From Bacteroidota bacterium (GTDB taxonomy: Bacteria > Bacteroidota > Bacteroidia > Sphingobacteriales > Sphingobacteriaceae), in the NCBI GenBank assembly GCA_013286235.1, contig JABDGE010000002.1, positions 1 through 64,000 of the forward strand: 64,000 nucleotides of DNA, given 5' to 3'. The notes beneath the pieces were generated by a model. That model had not been told where the DNA came from, ran no database searches, and was given only the letters and a program-made list of their open reading frames with translations. Below are positions 18,931-28,731 of the stretch, piece after piece. Numbering within the stretch: the first letter of the stretch is position 1; every line of letters starts with the position of its first letter. The position numbers and the translations under genes were made by a program.

Positions 18931-21177
18931 TTAATTTGTTCCCGTCATCATCGGCATACTCATCGGGGCTTTTGGTTTTTGTTTATAGGTTAATTTGGCC
19001 AGGTGAATAATCTCAGGCTGCTGGTTACCTTCAGTAATATGCAGAAACCGGTTCGGCGCAATGTTTTTGAAGTATTGAACAGTTCCGCTGCCCGCCCACT
19101 TTATTTCGATCTCGTCAATTGATTTTGCCTGGCCGATGCCTATTTCCTGCCGCAAGGGCGAAGACCCGAAACTGCCTCCCGAATTCACATCCTTGTAAAC
19201 ACTCCGTTGTACGCCATTTTCGGTAAACGTAACTTTTATCCGGCTGCCTATCGCAGCTTTGTTCGCTTTTACCCCTTCCAGCTTTAAACCTATCCAATTG
19301 TTATTTCCCTGCCCCGGGTTCACGTACAGCGAACTGGTATAGGAATCCCCCCTATATGCGCCGCCCATTTCAATAAATATGTCCTGGATACCGGTATTCC
19401 TTATGTCGGCAAAGGCCACGCCATGTCCTTTTTGCAAATTACCGGTACGGGAAGAGGTGGTTACATCGGCAAATCGTTTTCCGTCGATGTTCTTAAATAG
19501 TTTGTTGGGCACCAGCGACTTGAAATCGGGATTGCCCGTACCAAAATACATATCAGGCCAGCCATCGTTATCAATGTCCCCAAAATTGGCCCCCATACTA
19601 TAAACTACCTTATCCAGCCCAGCTTCTTTGGTTACGTTGGTAAAAGTTCCATCACGGTTATTGCGGTAAAGGAATATATTTCCTGCGTTCGGCACCGGTC
19701 GTTTCATTCCTTCGGCGCCGGCGTAATACGCCAGTGACCTGCCGAAGTTATAATCCGCTACCATGATATCCGGCCACCCGTCGTTGTTATAATCAAAAAA
19801 CCAGGTAGTGAATGTTCTTTCCCTGTTATTGTCGATTCCCGATTTGGCGGTAACATCTTCAAAATCAGGCGTAGCGCCGGGTTTAGCTTTGTTTTTTAAT
19901 AGGTACTTTTTGCCGCTCATGGTGGATATAAAGATATCCGGCCAGCCGTCGTTATTATAGTCAGCGGAAGCTACCCCCTTTACAAAGTCAGTAATATCAC
20001 AATGCGCCTCCACGGCAACATTGGTGAACGTGCCATCATGATTGTTCATGTACAACATGCAAGTGTGTGTACCGCCGGTATCGTGCCCCCCGGAGTCCTC
20101 TGTTCCGACAAATACATCCAACCATCCGTCGTTATTAAAATCGGCCCAAACCGCTGTTTGGGTAGGTTGAAAAAAAAGCAGGCCGCTTGGGATGGTTACG
20201 TCGGTAAAGGTGCCATCTCCATTGTTGCGTAACAGGGAACTGGGTTGGTTTCCGAAGCCATCCTGGTTCCATGCCCCTCGTAACACGAAGATATCAAGGT
20301 TGCCATCGTTATTATAGTCCACCTGCTGAATGTTTAAACCCCCGGTTATCCCATTCAGGCCACTTTGTTCCGTACGGTCGGTGAAGGTGCCGTCCTTGTT
20401 GTTTTGAAAATAATGCATGGGATCATCAAGGCCCCATCCCGACGTCACAATATCGAGGTAACCGTCATTGTTAAAATCGTCGACAATTACGCCGCCTGCC
20501 CTGCCATTAATGTCGAGGCCCAGGCCTGCAGCCATGTCGGTAAATGGTTTTACCTTATACGCGGTATCGGAATCCAAACCCGGTATCAGGAACTGCTGCG
20601 GGACACCTTTCGGATATTGCCCCAGGGTCATAAATGCGATGTTTAGGAGCCATTTTGACTCCAGGTCTTCAGGATGGGCCGTCAGTATGCCTTCATACAC
20701 TTCGATCGCTTTTTTTGACCCTGTTTGAATTTTATGCACACCCCCATCTTTTATCGGGAATATGCAGGAAGAACCATTGTGATTGAGCATGCAATTGTTT
20801 CGTTCGCCCAAACGCATGTAGGCGATAGCCACGTCGGGCATGGTCCGCTCCATTGACATATAGTCGACCCGCGTGAGTAAATCCTTGTAAGTTGCTACGG
20901 ACTCTTCCTCCTTACCTACTTTAAGGGACAAGGCTGCTTTCGCATTAAGGAGACCCGGATCATGCTCATTGTCTTTTATTTTAAGCAGCGAATCGACATG
21001 TGCCAGCTTCACCTCGGGGTTAAATCCGTTGCCCAGGCTGTTATTTCTTTTATTCATGTCGCTAAGTAACGCTATCATTGCTTCGTGGGATGACTGATGG
21101 TACTCGGCCACTAAGCCACACGTGAGCAGCAAAATAATTGCGCCTCCAATTATTAAGTATTGTCTTTTAAATTTCAT
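18931..21177 (-). CDS. CRTAC1-like protein with FG-GAP/VCBS repeats and C-terminal ASPIC/UnbV domain
   Basis: Repeated DFNNDGYLDIVTSGWG, DYNNDGNLDIFVLRG, DYNNDGWPDIFIS motifs; C-terminal NNWIGLKLEGVKANKAAIGSRIKV; start placed at MKFKRQYL. Confidence 0.88.
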   Translation of the reverse strand: MKFKRQYLIIGGAIILLLTCGLVAEYHQSSHEAMIALLSDMNKRNNSLGNGFNPEVKLAHVDSLLKIKDNEHDPGLLNAKAALSLKVGKEEESVATYKDLLTRVDYMSMERTMPDVAIAYMRLGERNNCMLNHNGSSCIFPIKDGGVHKIQTGSKKAIEVYEGILTAHPEDLESKWLLNIAFMTLGQYPKGVPQQFLIPGLDSDTAYKVKPFTDMAAGLGLDINGRAGGVIVDDFNNDGYLDIVTSGWGLDDPMHYFQNNKDGTFTDRTEQSGLNGITGGLNIQQVDYNNDGNLDIFVLRGAWNQDGFGNQPSSLLRNNGDGTFTDVTIPSGLLFFQPTQTAVWADFNNDGWLDVFVGTEDSGGHDTGGTHTCMLYMNNHDGTFTNVAVEAHCDITDFVKGVASADYNNDGWPDIFISTMSGKKYLLKNKAKPGATPDFEDVTAKSGIDNNRERTFTTWFFDYNNDGWPDIMVADYNFGRSLAYYAGAEGMKRPVPNAGNIFLYRNNRDGTFTNVTKEAGLDKVVYSMGANFGDIDNDGWPDMYFGTGNPDFKSLVPNKLFKNIDGKRFADVTTSSRTGNLQKGHGVAFADIRNTGIQDIFIEMGGAYRGDSYTSSLYVNPGQGNNNWIGLKLEGVKANKAAIGSRIKVTFTENGVQRSVYKDVNSGGSFGSSPLRQEIGIGQAKSIDEIEIKWAGSGTVQYFKNIAPNRFLHITEGNQQPEIIHLAKLTYKQKPKAPMSMPMMTGTN

Positions 21178-21422
21178 TGGTATAAGTTTTAATTGTATTC
21201 CGGCAGTGTCACCACTTAAGTACCAGCCCAAATAGCCGACCTATTCCGGGCGCCACGCAGCGTCGCCGTTAATAAATTAGTCAATTGTAAATTTTCGCCA
21301 TACGCTGCAAAACAACATGCCGGGTAAGCACGGTTAAGTGATTGCGAAACACGATCACCAACAGGATGATCCAACCCGCGTTCAGAAAGGCATTTGTTGA
21401 ACCTCGTCCTCGAAAAATTAAA

Positions 21423-21980
21423 TCAGGAAAGGCTATTTGATGCGTCCGGTGGTTGCGACGGACTGGGGATGGCGTATTTAATAACGCCGGTGACGGAACG
21501 ACTAATGGCCAGTTTGAAAATAGCAGCCGGTGTAACGAACGTGTACTGCAATGCCTGATAATTGTAAATGCCTATATTGTTAGTTTTTGTAAACGGAACG
21601 TGCTCCTTTTTATTAAACGGAACATCTTTAAGACTGCGGGCATCTATAATGTTTTGCTGACACAGCTTCGTCGTCTTGTAATTAGGTATGCACATCAGGA
21701 AAATAGTATCCCGGGTCATTTTCAGTTTTACATAATTGTAGCTGCCGTTTTCCAATTGCAACTCCCCGCTGATAGATAGATAACCTTTCCAATCCTGGAT
21801 GCCCGGCATTTTTTCCGGAAGTTTTACCTCTACCAGGTCGTCCAGTTTATATTTATCCTTGCTGATCTGCGCTTCAAAAAACCGGTCGGACTTGAAAACA
21901 CAATAGGCGTACGCCACAAAGTTTCCGTACAGGCTAAACAAATGGAGCAGCAGCAGCGATATGGCGATTGTTCTTTTCAC
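21423..21980 (-). CDS. Small membrane-anchored hypothetical protein, paralog of 27750-28271
   Basis: N-terminal TM; shares YK(L/A)xDLVE(V/I)K(L/I)P, YNYVKLKxxxDT, DVPxNKK with the other paralog. Confidence 0.75.
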   Translation of the reverse strand: MKRTIAISLLLLHLFSLYGNFVAYAYCVFKSDRFFEAQISKDKYKLDDLVEVKLPEKMPGIQDWKGYLSISGELQLENGSYNYVKLKMTRDTIFLMCIPNYKTTKLCQQNIIDARSLKDVPFNKKEHVPFTKTNNIGIYNYQALQYTFVTPAAIFKLAISRSVTGVIKYAIPSPSQPPDASNSLS

Positions 21981-22014
21981 TATTTGGGACTCGGCATTTA
22001 CTTAATATAATCGG

Positions 22015-22042
22015 TACTGCCCGGTTTCTTTCCCGGGCAGTA
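22015..22042. terminator. 10-bp hairpin immediately 3' of the CMD cluster's last gene
   Basis: TACTGCCCGG-tttctttc-CCGGGCAGTA; no strong U-tract. Confidence 0.5.
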
Positions 22043-22044
22043 TA

Positions 22045-22623
22045 TCACGATGTTTGCAATTCTTTTGTCAGCGTAACATTGATTGATGATGGTTTATACC
22101 CTTCACGGACGCGTTGTGCGCCCATCTTATCATAAAATTCTTCATTATCAGGCTGCCAGGTATCCAATCCATCTACATAGCGGTTGTACATACAGAATGC
22201 AGCGGCAATAAGCACGGTATCGTGGATCTCAATATCTGTCGCGCCTTCCTTGCGTGCATCCTCGACTTCTTCGGCAGTTACATTCTTGCCGCCTAACTGC
22301 ACGCTGGCGGCAATCCTTAGCAGCGCCCTGAGTTTTTCGCTGATCGGGGCTGATTCCGGATCGGCCAATACCTGCTTTACGAGCGAGAGATCGCTATTTA
22401 ACTGATGTTTGGCGATGGCGCTGTGCGAGCGAGTGCAAAAATTACAGGTATTGAGGTTGGATACATAGGAAGCGATTAGCTCGCGGTCACCGGCACTTAA
22501 TGTGGGGTGCGGGTTATGTAATAGCACCTGGGCCAGGTTGCAAAGCGGCGCGGCGGTTTCGGGGCGGAACACAAACAGGCTCCTGATGCCCGGGTATTCG
22601 GTAGGAAGTTCAATATGTGGCAT
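22045..22623 (-). CDS. Carboxymuconolactone decarboxylase/AhpD-like (peroxidase-related) protein 1
   Basis: NTCNFCTRSHSAIAKH active-site motif; EIHDTVLIAAAFCMYNRYVDGL. Confidence 0.88.
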   Translation of the reverse strand: MPHIELPTEYPGIRSLFVFRPETAAPLCNLAQVLLHNPHPTLSAGDRELIASYVSNLNTCNFCTRSHSAIAKHQLNSDLSLVKQVLADPESAPISEKLRALLRIAASVQLGGKNVTAEEVEDARKEGATDIEIHDTVLIAAAFCMYNRYVDGLDTWQPDNEEFYDKMGAQRVREGYKPSSINVTLTKELQTS

Positions 22624-22665
22624 AATCTTGTTATTTAATGTGTTTTTAATGGTCAATAATTATTT

Positions 22666-23214
22666 TTACTTGTAAACGCTTGATTGATAGCCATCCAAGG
22701 CGCGTTGAGGCGCCCGGTCGACATAAAATTGGCGATCGGCAGGCGCCCACGTCGCCAAACCGTCTACATAACGGTTGAACATGCAAAACGCGGCGGCTAT
22801 CAAAACCGTGTCGTGGATCTCGGTATCGGTTGCGCCGTTTGCTCTCGCATGTTCTACCTGTTCGGGTGTAACGTTCTTCCCTCCTTTCTGAACACTGCCG
22901 GCAATGCTCAACAATGCCTTCATCTTTTCGGAAATAGGCGAAGCGGCGAAATTTTCTTTTATGTCGTCAATCTGCCTCACGTTACATTCCAAATAATGGC
23001 CCGCGAGGGCGCCATGTACGTTCTGACAAAAAAAGCAGTCGTTTAAATACGATACATAAGTGGCTATCAACTCCCGCTCTCCCCTGCTTAAGCTATTATC
23101 GTCGCTGCGTAAAAGGACTTCGGCTAAGGCATTTAACGGCGCCTCTGTTTCGGGGCGGTAGGCCATCAGCCCTCTTATTCCTGGTAATTCGTTATTTAGT
23201 TCAATATGTGCCAT
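22666..23214 (-). CDS. Carboxymuconolactone decarboxylase/AhpD-like protein 2
   Basis: NDCFFCQNVHGALAGH; EIHDTVLIAAAFCMFNRYVDGLATW. Confidence 0.88.
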   Translation of the reverse strand: MAHIELNNELPGIRGLMAYRPETEAPLNALAEVLLRSDDNSLSRGERELIATYVSYLNDCFFCQNVHGALAGHYLECNVRQIDDIKENFAASPISEKMKALLSIAGSVQKGGKNVTPEQVEHARANGATDTEIHDTVLIAAAFCMFNRYVDGLATWAPADRQFYVDRAPQRALDGYQSSVYK

Positions 23215-24478
23215 CGGTTTCCATTTGTTTTGTGTGCTGCGTGGCCGGTTGTATGTTTTTTATCAGCACCACGGCCAGCAGCCCTATTATAAATATCAGT
23301 GAGAAAATGAACAGCGCGTTGCTGTATCCGCCCAATGCTGTTACCAGCACACCAACCGTCAATACGGCCAGACCGGTAAACACCCGCCCGATGTTGAAGC
23401 AGAATCCAGTAGCCGAAGCTCGGATGCTTGTGTGAAAAAGCAAGGGGATATACAGTGATAAAACACCCTGGCTCACACCAAAAAATAGCGCAATAACTGC
23501 AATCTCGGGGTAAATGATCACAGAGAATGAACTGTTCGTTTTAAACAGCACGAAGGAGAGGGCGATGCACACGACAAAACTGGCGACAAGTGATCTCCTC
23601 AATCCCACAAGGTTAACCAGCCAGCCCGAAAAAAAACCACCAGTCAGACCACCCATCCCTAAAAACATCATGCTTATGCCCCCTTCTTTATGTGCATCAG
23701 TGGCTAACAGGCTTTGTATCCAGGTAGGCGTCCATGAAAATATGGCCCACATGCCAATAAGCATGGTCCCGAATATGACGGAGCCCGTGGCAAGCGCCGC
23801 AAGGTTTTCGGAGTGAAACAATCGGCTTTCGACCGTGGGCAAACTGGACCTGTCAGACCGGTCATTCAGCCACAGCTCCGATTCAGTTATGACCCAGTAG
23901 CCCGCAACGGCGATTGCTATGGGGATGATCCCTATCATAAATCCCTCACGCCATGAGGATACCAGGTAACTGATCATGCCGGCTGAAAAGATACCAACCG
24001 GGACAGAAATTGACAGTATCCCCGTAACGATGGCCCTGTTTTTTTCGGGCCAAACCTCGCTTATCAGCGTGAACGATACCACCAGCAGGCCACCTGTGCC
24101 GACGCCGCTCAGGAAGCGGCATACTACTACGCACCACCAGCTATTCATAAACCCGGTGAGCAATGTAAATATCCCGAAACAGGCAATAGACAATAAAAGG
24201 GATGCTTTCCGGCCGGTTTTATCGCTGATGACCCCCCAAAGGAAACCACCGGCCGCCCACCCGAAAATAAAGATGGAATTGATGTAGCCACTTATGTCAT
24301 TGAGTTGGGCATCGCTTTGCCCTCCCCGTAATTCCTTCACCACGACCGGCAGGTAAACCGACATGAGCGTGGATACCACCCCACCGAACATGTTGCCTGC
24401 GAAACAGACGATAAATAAGGCCATCAGGTTAGTTGTGGTTGCCTTATCCTGTGTATTGATGCTTAATGTGCTTTTCAT
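23201..24478 (-). CDS. MFS transporter
   Basis: About 12 hydrophobic segments; GGFLWGVISDKTGRKASLLLS motif; 14-nt overlap with the downstream CMD gene. Confidence 0.92.
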   Translation of the reverse strand: MKSTLSINTQDKATTTNLMALFIVCFAGNMFGGVVSTLMSVYLPVVVKELRGGQSDAQLNDISGYINSIFIFGWAAGGFLWGVISDKTGRKASLLLSIACFGIFTLLTGFMNSWWCVVVCRFLSGVGTGGLLVVSFTLISEVWPEKNRAIVTGILSISVPVGIFSAGMISYLVSSWREGFMIGIIPIAIAVAGYWVITESELWLNDRSDRSSLPTVESRLFHSENLAALATGSVIFGTMLIGMWAIFSWTPTWIQSLLATDAHKEGGISMMFLGMGGLTGGFFSGWLVNLVGLRRSLVASFVVCIALSFVLFKTNSSFSVIIYPEIAVIALFFGVSQGVLSLYIPLLFHTSIRASATGFCFNIGRVFTGLAVLTVGVLVTALGGYSNALFIFSLIFIIGLLAVVLIKNIQPATQHTKQMETDGTY

Positions 24479-24491
24479 GTGCTCAGTACCA

Positions 24492-25052
24492 TTATTTTTT
24501 TAGATGATCATAGCCTTGCGGCAGGCGTTGATAGCCATGGCTTACAATTCGTTCGGCCAATACAACATAGTACCCGGGCTCGGCGGGTAAGGCGGTGGCC
24601 AGGCCGTCGACGTACCGGTTGTACAGGCAAAACAGGGCCGCTATCAGCACCGTGTCGTGGATCTCAATGTCGCTGGCGCCTGCGTTTTTTGCACGGGTAA
24701 TAACTTCGGCCGATACGGTTTTGGCATCCTTCCCGGTTAGTTTGGCAATGGTGAGTAAGGCTTTCATCTTTTCACTTACTGGCGCCGTCTCAATATCATG
24801 TTTAACAGCTGCTGCCGTTTCACTATCACCCATCAAAAGGTCCACTGCGGCTGTATGGGCCGTAGTGCAGAATTTGCAGCCGTTACCATGTGACACGACC
24901 GTCGCAAGGAGCTCGCGTTCGCCTTCGGTGAGCGTTGATGGCCCGCGTAACAATACCTGGGTTAAATCCCGTATAGGCTGCGCCGAATCCTTCCGGTATT
25001 CGAGCAAACCGGTTATACCCGGCAAATGGCCTTCAAGTGGAATGTATGGCAT
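24492..25052 (-). CDS. Carboxymuconolactone decarboxylase/AhpD-like protein 3
   Basis: GNGCKFCTTAHTAAVD; EIHDTVLIAALFCLYNRYVDGLAT. Confidence 0.88.
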   Translation of the reverse strand: MPYIPLEGHLPGITGLLEYRKDSAQPIRDLTQVLLRGPSTLTEGERELLATVVSHGNGCKFCTTAHTAAVDLLMGDSETAAAVKHDIETAPVSEKMKALLTIAKLTGKDAKTVSAEVITRAKNAGASDIEIHDTVLIAALFCLYNRYVDGLATALPAEPGYYVVLAERIVSHGYQRLPQGYDHLKK

Positions 25053-25076
25053 ATGTTGTGACTAAATAGTAAAAGC

Positions 25077-26147
25077 TTAAGCTGTTTCTTGCTGTTCGTG
25101 AATAAGTTGTGCCTCGGCCAATTTGGTGCCGTCAACGCGCGCCTTAATTTTGGCAAATGCGGTTTCGCGCGTGGTTGAAACATCGTCGCAAAACGGCGAA
25201 AAGCCGCAGTCGTCCGTTGTGCCCAATTGGTCTACCGGAATGTAATGCGCTGCTTCCAGCACCCGGTCGCGCACTTCTTCTTTGGTTTCCACTTTTGGGT
25301 TAAGTACGTCGATCACGCCGATAAAGGCTTTTTGATTCGGTTTAAGGTATTGCTTTATCGTTTTTAAAACTTTTACGTGATCTGGTTCGCTCGCTAACTG
25401 CAGGTAAAAGCTGCCCACATTTAAATTGAAAAGCTGGGGTAAAAAGTCGGCATAATCAACATCAGCGCTATGGGTTGAGTCGTGGTCGCCGCCAGGGCAT
25501 ACATGCACCCCTAATTTCTCCCGGTCTGCTGCGCCAAAGCGATTAAAAACCTGGTTATTAACATCAATAAAATGTTTCAAAACGCCGCCCGAAGGATCAA
25601 GCTTCAGTGATAACCTGCCTTCGGTAAAATCCATTTGCACCTTGTAAGCGCCCTGTTCCAGGCATTGCCGGATGTCTTTTTCACACTCGTTCAACAAGTC
25701 GGTCATAAATTCAGCCTGGCTGTAGCCTTCTATGCCGCCTTGCGGATAGATCAAACTCAGCGCCGATGCGGAGATCACCGCTTGCTTAACCGGGAGCTTT
25801 GTTTGCTGTTGCGCTGCTTTCAAATACTTCACCGCGAAGTTACCGTACCTGAACGGGCCGCTGGTTATCAGGGGCAATTGCCGGGAATGGCCATCTTCGA
25901 AATTGATCGTCATACCTTCGGGGGACAAGTTGGTCAACCCTTCCAGCGGGTAGGTGGCAAAGCTCGACTTGGTTTGCTCGCCGTCTGTTATCACCGGGGA
26001 TCCTGTTTGTTCAAACGCGCTTATAGTTTCACTGATGGCCTTTTCATAAAGGCTTCTTAAATCGGCTCCGTTGGCCGGTGCCGTAATGGCGGCTATTAGT
26101 TCCGGGGTGCGTGGGATGCTGCCGATGGGTTCTGTAGCTAATTTCAT
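25077..26147 (-). CDS. Stand-alone cobalamin-independent methionine synthase (MetE C-terminal domain)-like protein
   Basis: EPIGSIPRTPELIAA, LGVHVCPGGDHDSTHS (HxC) and DDCGFSPF (Cys) resembling MetE zinc ligands; only 356 aa, no N-terminal MetE half. Confidence 0.85.
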   Translation of the reverse strand: MKLATEPIGSIPRTPELIAAITAPANGADLRSLYEKAISETISAFEQTGSPVITDGEQTKSSFATYPLEGLTNLSPEGMTINFEDGHSRQLPLITSGPFRYGNFAVKYLKAAQQQTKLPVKQAVISASALSLIYPQGGIEGYSQAEFMTDLLNECEKDIRQCLEQGAYKVQMDFTEGRLSLKLDPSGGVLKHFIDVNNQVFNRFGAADREKLGVHVCPGGDHDSTHSADVDYADFLPQLFNLNVGSFYLQLASEPDHVKVLKTIKQYLKPNQKAFIGVIDVLNPKVETKEEVRDRVLEAAHYIPVDQLGTTDDCGFSPFCDDVSTTRETAFAKIKARVDGTKLAEAQLIHEQQETA

Positions 26148-26165
26148 AAGATTTGTACTTTAGTG

Positions 26166-27389
26166 TTAGTTTATAATTTCTGTTAAATATGGTCTTTGGG
26201 TATAGTGTTGCTGATACCTGGCTGTATTTGGGTGGAAAGTGCTCCAGGAATGCCAGAACTCCTGGTACGATTGTATAGTATTCAGCCGCTGCCCCCTCAG
26301 GGTCCCGCCAACACAAAGGCCATCCATGTTCCACGTTGAATGGGTGTTTTCGTCGATGATGGTATCGTTCAGCCCCTCTTCAAAATAGAGCACCATGCCG
26401 TTCAACTGCCTGTTGTACACATGAAAGGATGCACTGTCTTTCTCAAGAGCAAGCACCACCGGCATATCTGCCACTGCATCATCAATTACACCTGCCTTTG
26501 CTATCTCGTTCCAGTCGTATGCTTTTGAGGCACGGTTGCGGATTACGCCGATTACCCAGGATTTACGTTTCCAGGACGCGGAATCTCTTTTTTCGAGGCT
26601 GCTTTTCACGGTCCCGTCGTCATAATCTGCAAGACCGGCATATTGCTTATTGAAGGTGGTATCCGGTTGCATCACAAAGGAGTTGGGATATTCCCGAAGC
26701 CAGGCCTGCAGGGTAAGCTGCTTACTTGGAAATTCTTTCAGGGCCGATCCTTTCAATTTGCCGGCTATTACTTTCCCTGTAGCCTGTTGCCACCAGCTTC
26801 CGGTTGCGGCGTCTTCAAACATGGCGTTGAAGTGATCCATGCCTACCAGGCGGAAAGATTCCTTCCTTCCGTTTACAATAGGGCTGTAAACGCGGCCCGT
26901 TCTGCACACAGTACAATACGTAACCATTACCGGCATGTTGCCGATGGTATCCATTACCTGGTGGTGGTAGCCGATAATCCGGATTGGATAAGCCTTCGCC
27001 TGCCCGTTGATCGCTACGCCGATCACCAGTTCATTTTTATCAGTGGTATCGGTATTCGAAGCCGCAAATCGCTTCTCTTTAGGCTGATGAAACATCTTAT
27101 CCGCCTCAAAACGATAGTTGAAAAAGAAGAAAATAACAGCATATAAGATTAAAGGTAAACTGCAGGATATCTTCATCCATGTTTTCCCGTTTTTAAAAAC
27201 ATGCAGCACGGGGACAATGATCAATGCCAGTCCCAGCACTCTTATCCATACGATATTACCGCTTATCCAGTAAGCGGCTGTGATCGTGTTCCGATACTGG
27301 CTGCCGGGGAACGGCATGATAAAATACACGCGAAGTATTTCAACTGCAAATAAAACTAGCAGGCCCGAGATCAATAGAAGTCTTTTCAT
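26166..27389 (-). CDS. DUF3179 domain-containing membrane protein
   Basis: MVTYCTVCRTGRVYSPIVNGRKESFRLVGMDHFNAMFEDAATGSWWQQATGKVIAG; N-terminal TM helices. Confidence 0.85.
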   Translation of the reverse strand: MKRLLLISGLLVLFAVEILRVYFIMPFPGSQYRNTITAAYWISGNIVWIRVLGLALIIVPVLHVFKNGKTWMKISCSLPLILYAVIFFFFNYRFEADKMFHQPKEKRFAASNTDTTDKNELVIGVAINGQAKAYPIRIIGYHHQVMDTIGNMPVMVTYCTVCRTGRVYSPIVNGRKESFRLVGMDHFNAMFEDAATGSWWQQATGKVIAGKLKGSALKEFPSKQLTLQAWLREYPNSFVMQPDTTFNKQYAGLADYDDGTVKSSLEKRDSASWKRKSWVIGVIRNRASKAYDWNEIAKAGVIDDAVADMPVVLALEKDSASFHVYNRQLNGMVLYFEEGLNDTIIDENTHSTWNMDGLCVGGTLRGQRLNTIQSYQEFWHSWSTFHPNTARYQQHYTQRPYLTEIIN

Positions 27390-27749
27390 AAAGATTAATT
27401 AACGCGTAAATGATTTTTGGTAATTGGCTTAATATTTCAATCTGCCGTAGGCAAATGAAATTTAGTCTGCAGTCTTCCGGGGCGGTTCGTCAGCAATGCT
27501 TACTTATTCATTGTATTAAATCAATCCGCCTGGCTGTAAAACAAGGATTTGGATTTGAAAGGCATACGGTCGATTAAGCCGGATAAGTAATTGCTGGATG
27601 GGTGGGGCTGTTCTGATCGTAATTGCGCTTAACATTTGATTAAAGCTTTAACCCAATAACAGAGTTTGCCTTTAACAAATCGTTGATTCTTCGTTCCTAC
27701 GACTGTAGTAAAGCCCTGGCCTGAACCAGGAAAACATTTAAGAAAGGGT

Positions 27750-28271
27750 TTACGCGATTTCGGGAGGTTGGCCCGGTACGCCGGGCAAAGAATCGGTAGT
27801 AGCTGATACAGCATATCTACCGGCTGGCTTCTTGATAGATGCAGGGATCCTTGCTAATTGATTTAACAAGGTATAATTTAATTCATTGTCGTTGAATTGT
27901 TTTGCAGTTGTATTATGCGATTTCTTATTTACCGGCACATCGGCAATTTGTTTATCAAGCACATTTTTAGATTGCACCAGCCGGGTTTTCTCGTTATTGG
28001 GAATGACATCTACATAGAGGGTGTCATTGGCAATTTTAAGCTTTACATAGTTGTAGCAATTGCCATTCACCTTAACCTGCCCGCTGATGGGCTGATAGTC
28101 GCCCGAACTCTCACTGTAGTAAAGTTGTGCGGGAATTTTTATTTCGACCAGATCGGAAGCTTTATAAAGGTTTTGATCGATATGCTCGGTCATTGCGGCA
28201 TCCGTCTTGTTCATGAAGTATTGAAACAACAAAATGTATCCCCCCTGGTAAAACAGGAGGCATACAAGCAT
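27750..28271 (-). CDS. Small membrane-anchored hypothetical protein, paralog of 21423-21980
   Basis: N-terminal hydrophobic segment; YKASDLVEIKIPAQ, YNYVKLKIANDTLYVDVIPN, ADVPVNKKSH. Confidence 0.75.
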   Translation of the reverse strand: MLVCLLFYQGGYILLFQYFMNKTDAAMTEHIDQNLYKASDLVEIKIPAQLYYSESSGDYQPISGQVKVNGNCYNYVKLKIANDTLYVDVIPNNEKTRLVQSKNVLDKQIADVPVNKKSHNTTAKQFNDNELNYTLLNQLARIPASIKKPAGRYAVSATTDSLPGVPGQPPEIA

Positions 28272-28432
28272 TGCTATTGCGAATAACTTTTTCAGCTTAA
28301 GAGGTTTTATTGGTAACCGGAAATAAAAGTATTTTAAATAAATGAATTTTGCAAATTATGTTTTTTGAAAGAGCCCGGGGCAAGTCGGATTGAAAAACCG
28401 GTGCATTTTAAAAATAGGTTCTTTTTTAGCTA

Positions 28433-28448
28433 TCAAACGATCGTTTGA
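28433..28448. promoter_or_regulatory. Perfect 16-bp palindrome, TetR-type operator candidate
   Basis: TCAAACGATCGTTTGA, self-complementary, about 160 bp upstream of the minus-strand gene start at 28271. Confidence 0.55.
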
Positions 28449-28524
28449 GATAGGGTAATACAACATTGAAAAGACTGATTGGCTGATAATTGTAAGATTT
28501 TCGAACGGCTATCTGAAACTTTTT

Positions 28525-28554
28525 TTTGAGGCGTTGGCTGATTTGCTATATTTG
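28525..28554 (+). promoter_or_regulatory. Bacteroidota-type promoter for tRNA-Ser
   Basis: TTTG - 18 nt - TATATTTG, about 50 nt upstream of the tRNA. Confidence 0.7.
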
Positions 28555-28604
28555 CAGTCCCGAAAAAAAGGGGTTTTATTGGATTACGGCCGCAAGGCAA
28601 AAAT

Positions 28605-28691
28605 GGTGAGGTGCCTGAGAGGCCGAAAGGATCAGTTTGCTAAACTGACGTACGGGAAACTGTACCGAGGGTTCGAATCCCTCCCTCACCG
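28605..28691 (+). tRNA. tRNA-Ser (anticodon GCT)
   Basis: GGTGAGG...CCTCACC acceptor stem, long variable arm, TTTGCTAA anticodon loop, GGTTCGAATCC T-loop. Confidence 0.95.
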
Positions 28692-28706
28692 CAAACCCGG
28701 TTAATG

Positions 28707-28731
28707 TCCCTGCCAAACGGCAGGGCATTTT
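28707..28731 (+). terminator. Terminator downstream of tRNA-Ser
   Basis: CCCTGCC-AAAC-GGCAGGG stem then catttttgttt. Confidence 0.75.

Noticed and set aside
18931-28271. Extending the CMD/MetE cluster to include the CRTAC1-like and 18415-18804 genes
   Set aside because: Same strand, but separated by the hairpin at 22015-22042 and intergenic gaps of about 125-250 bp; no functional link visible.
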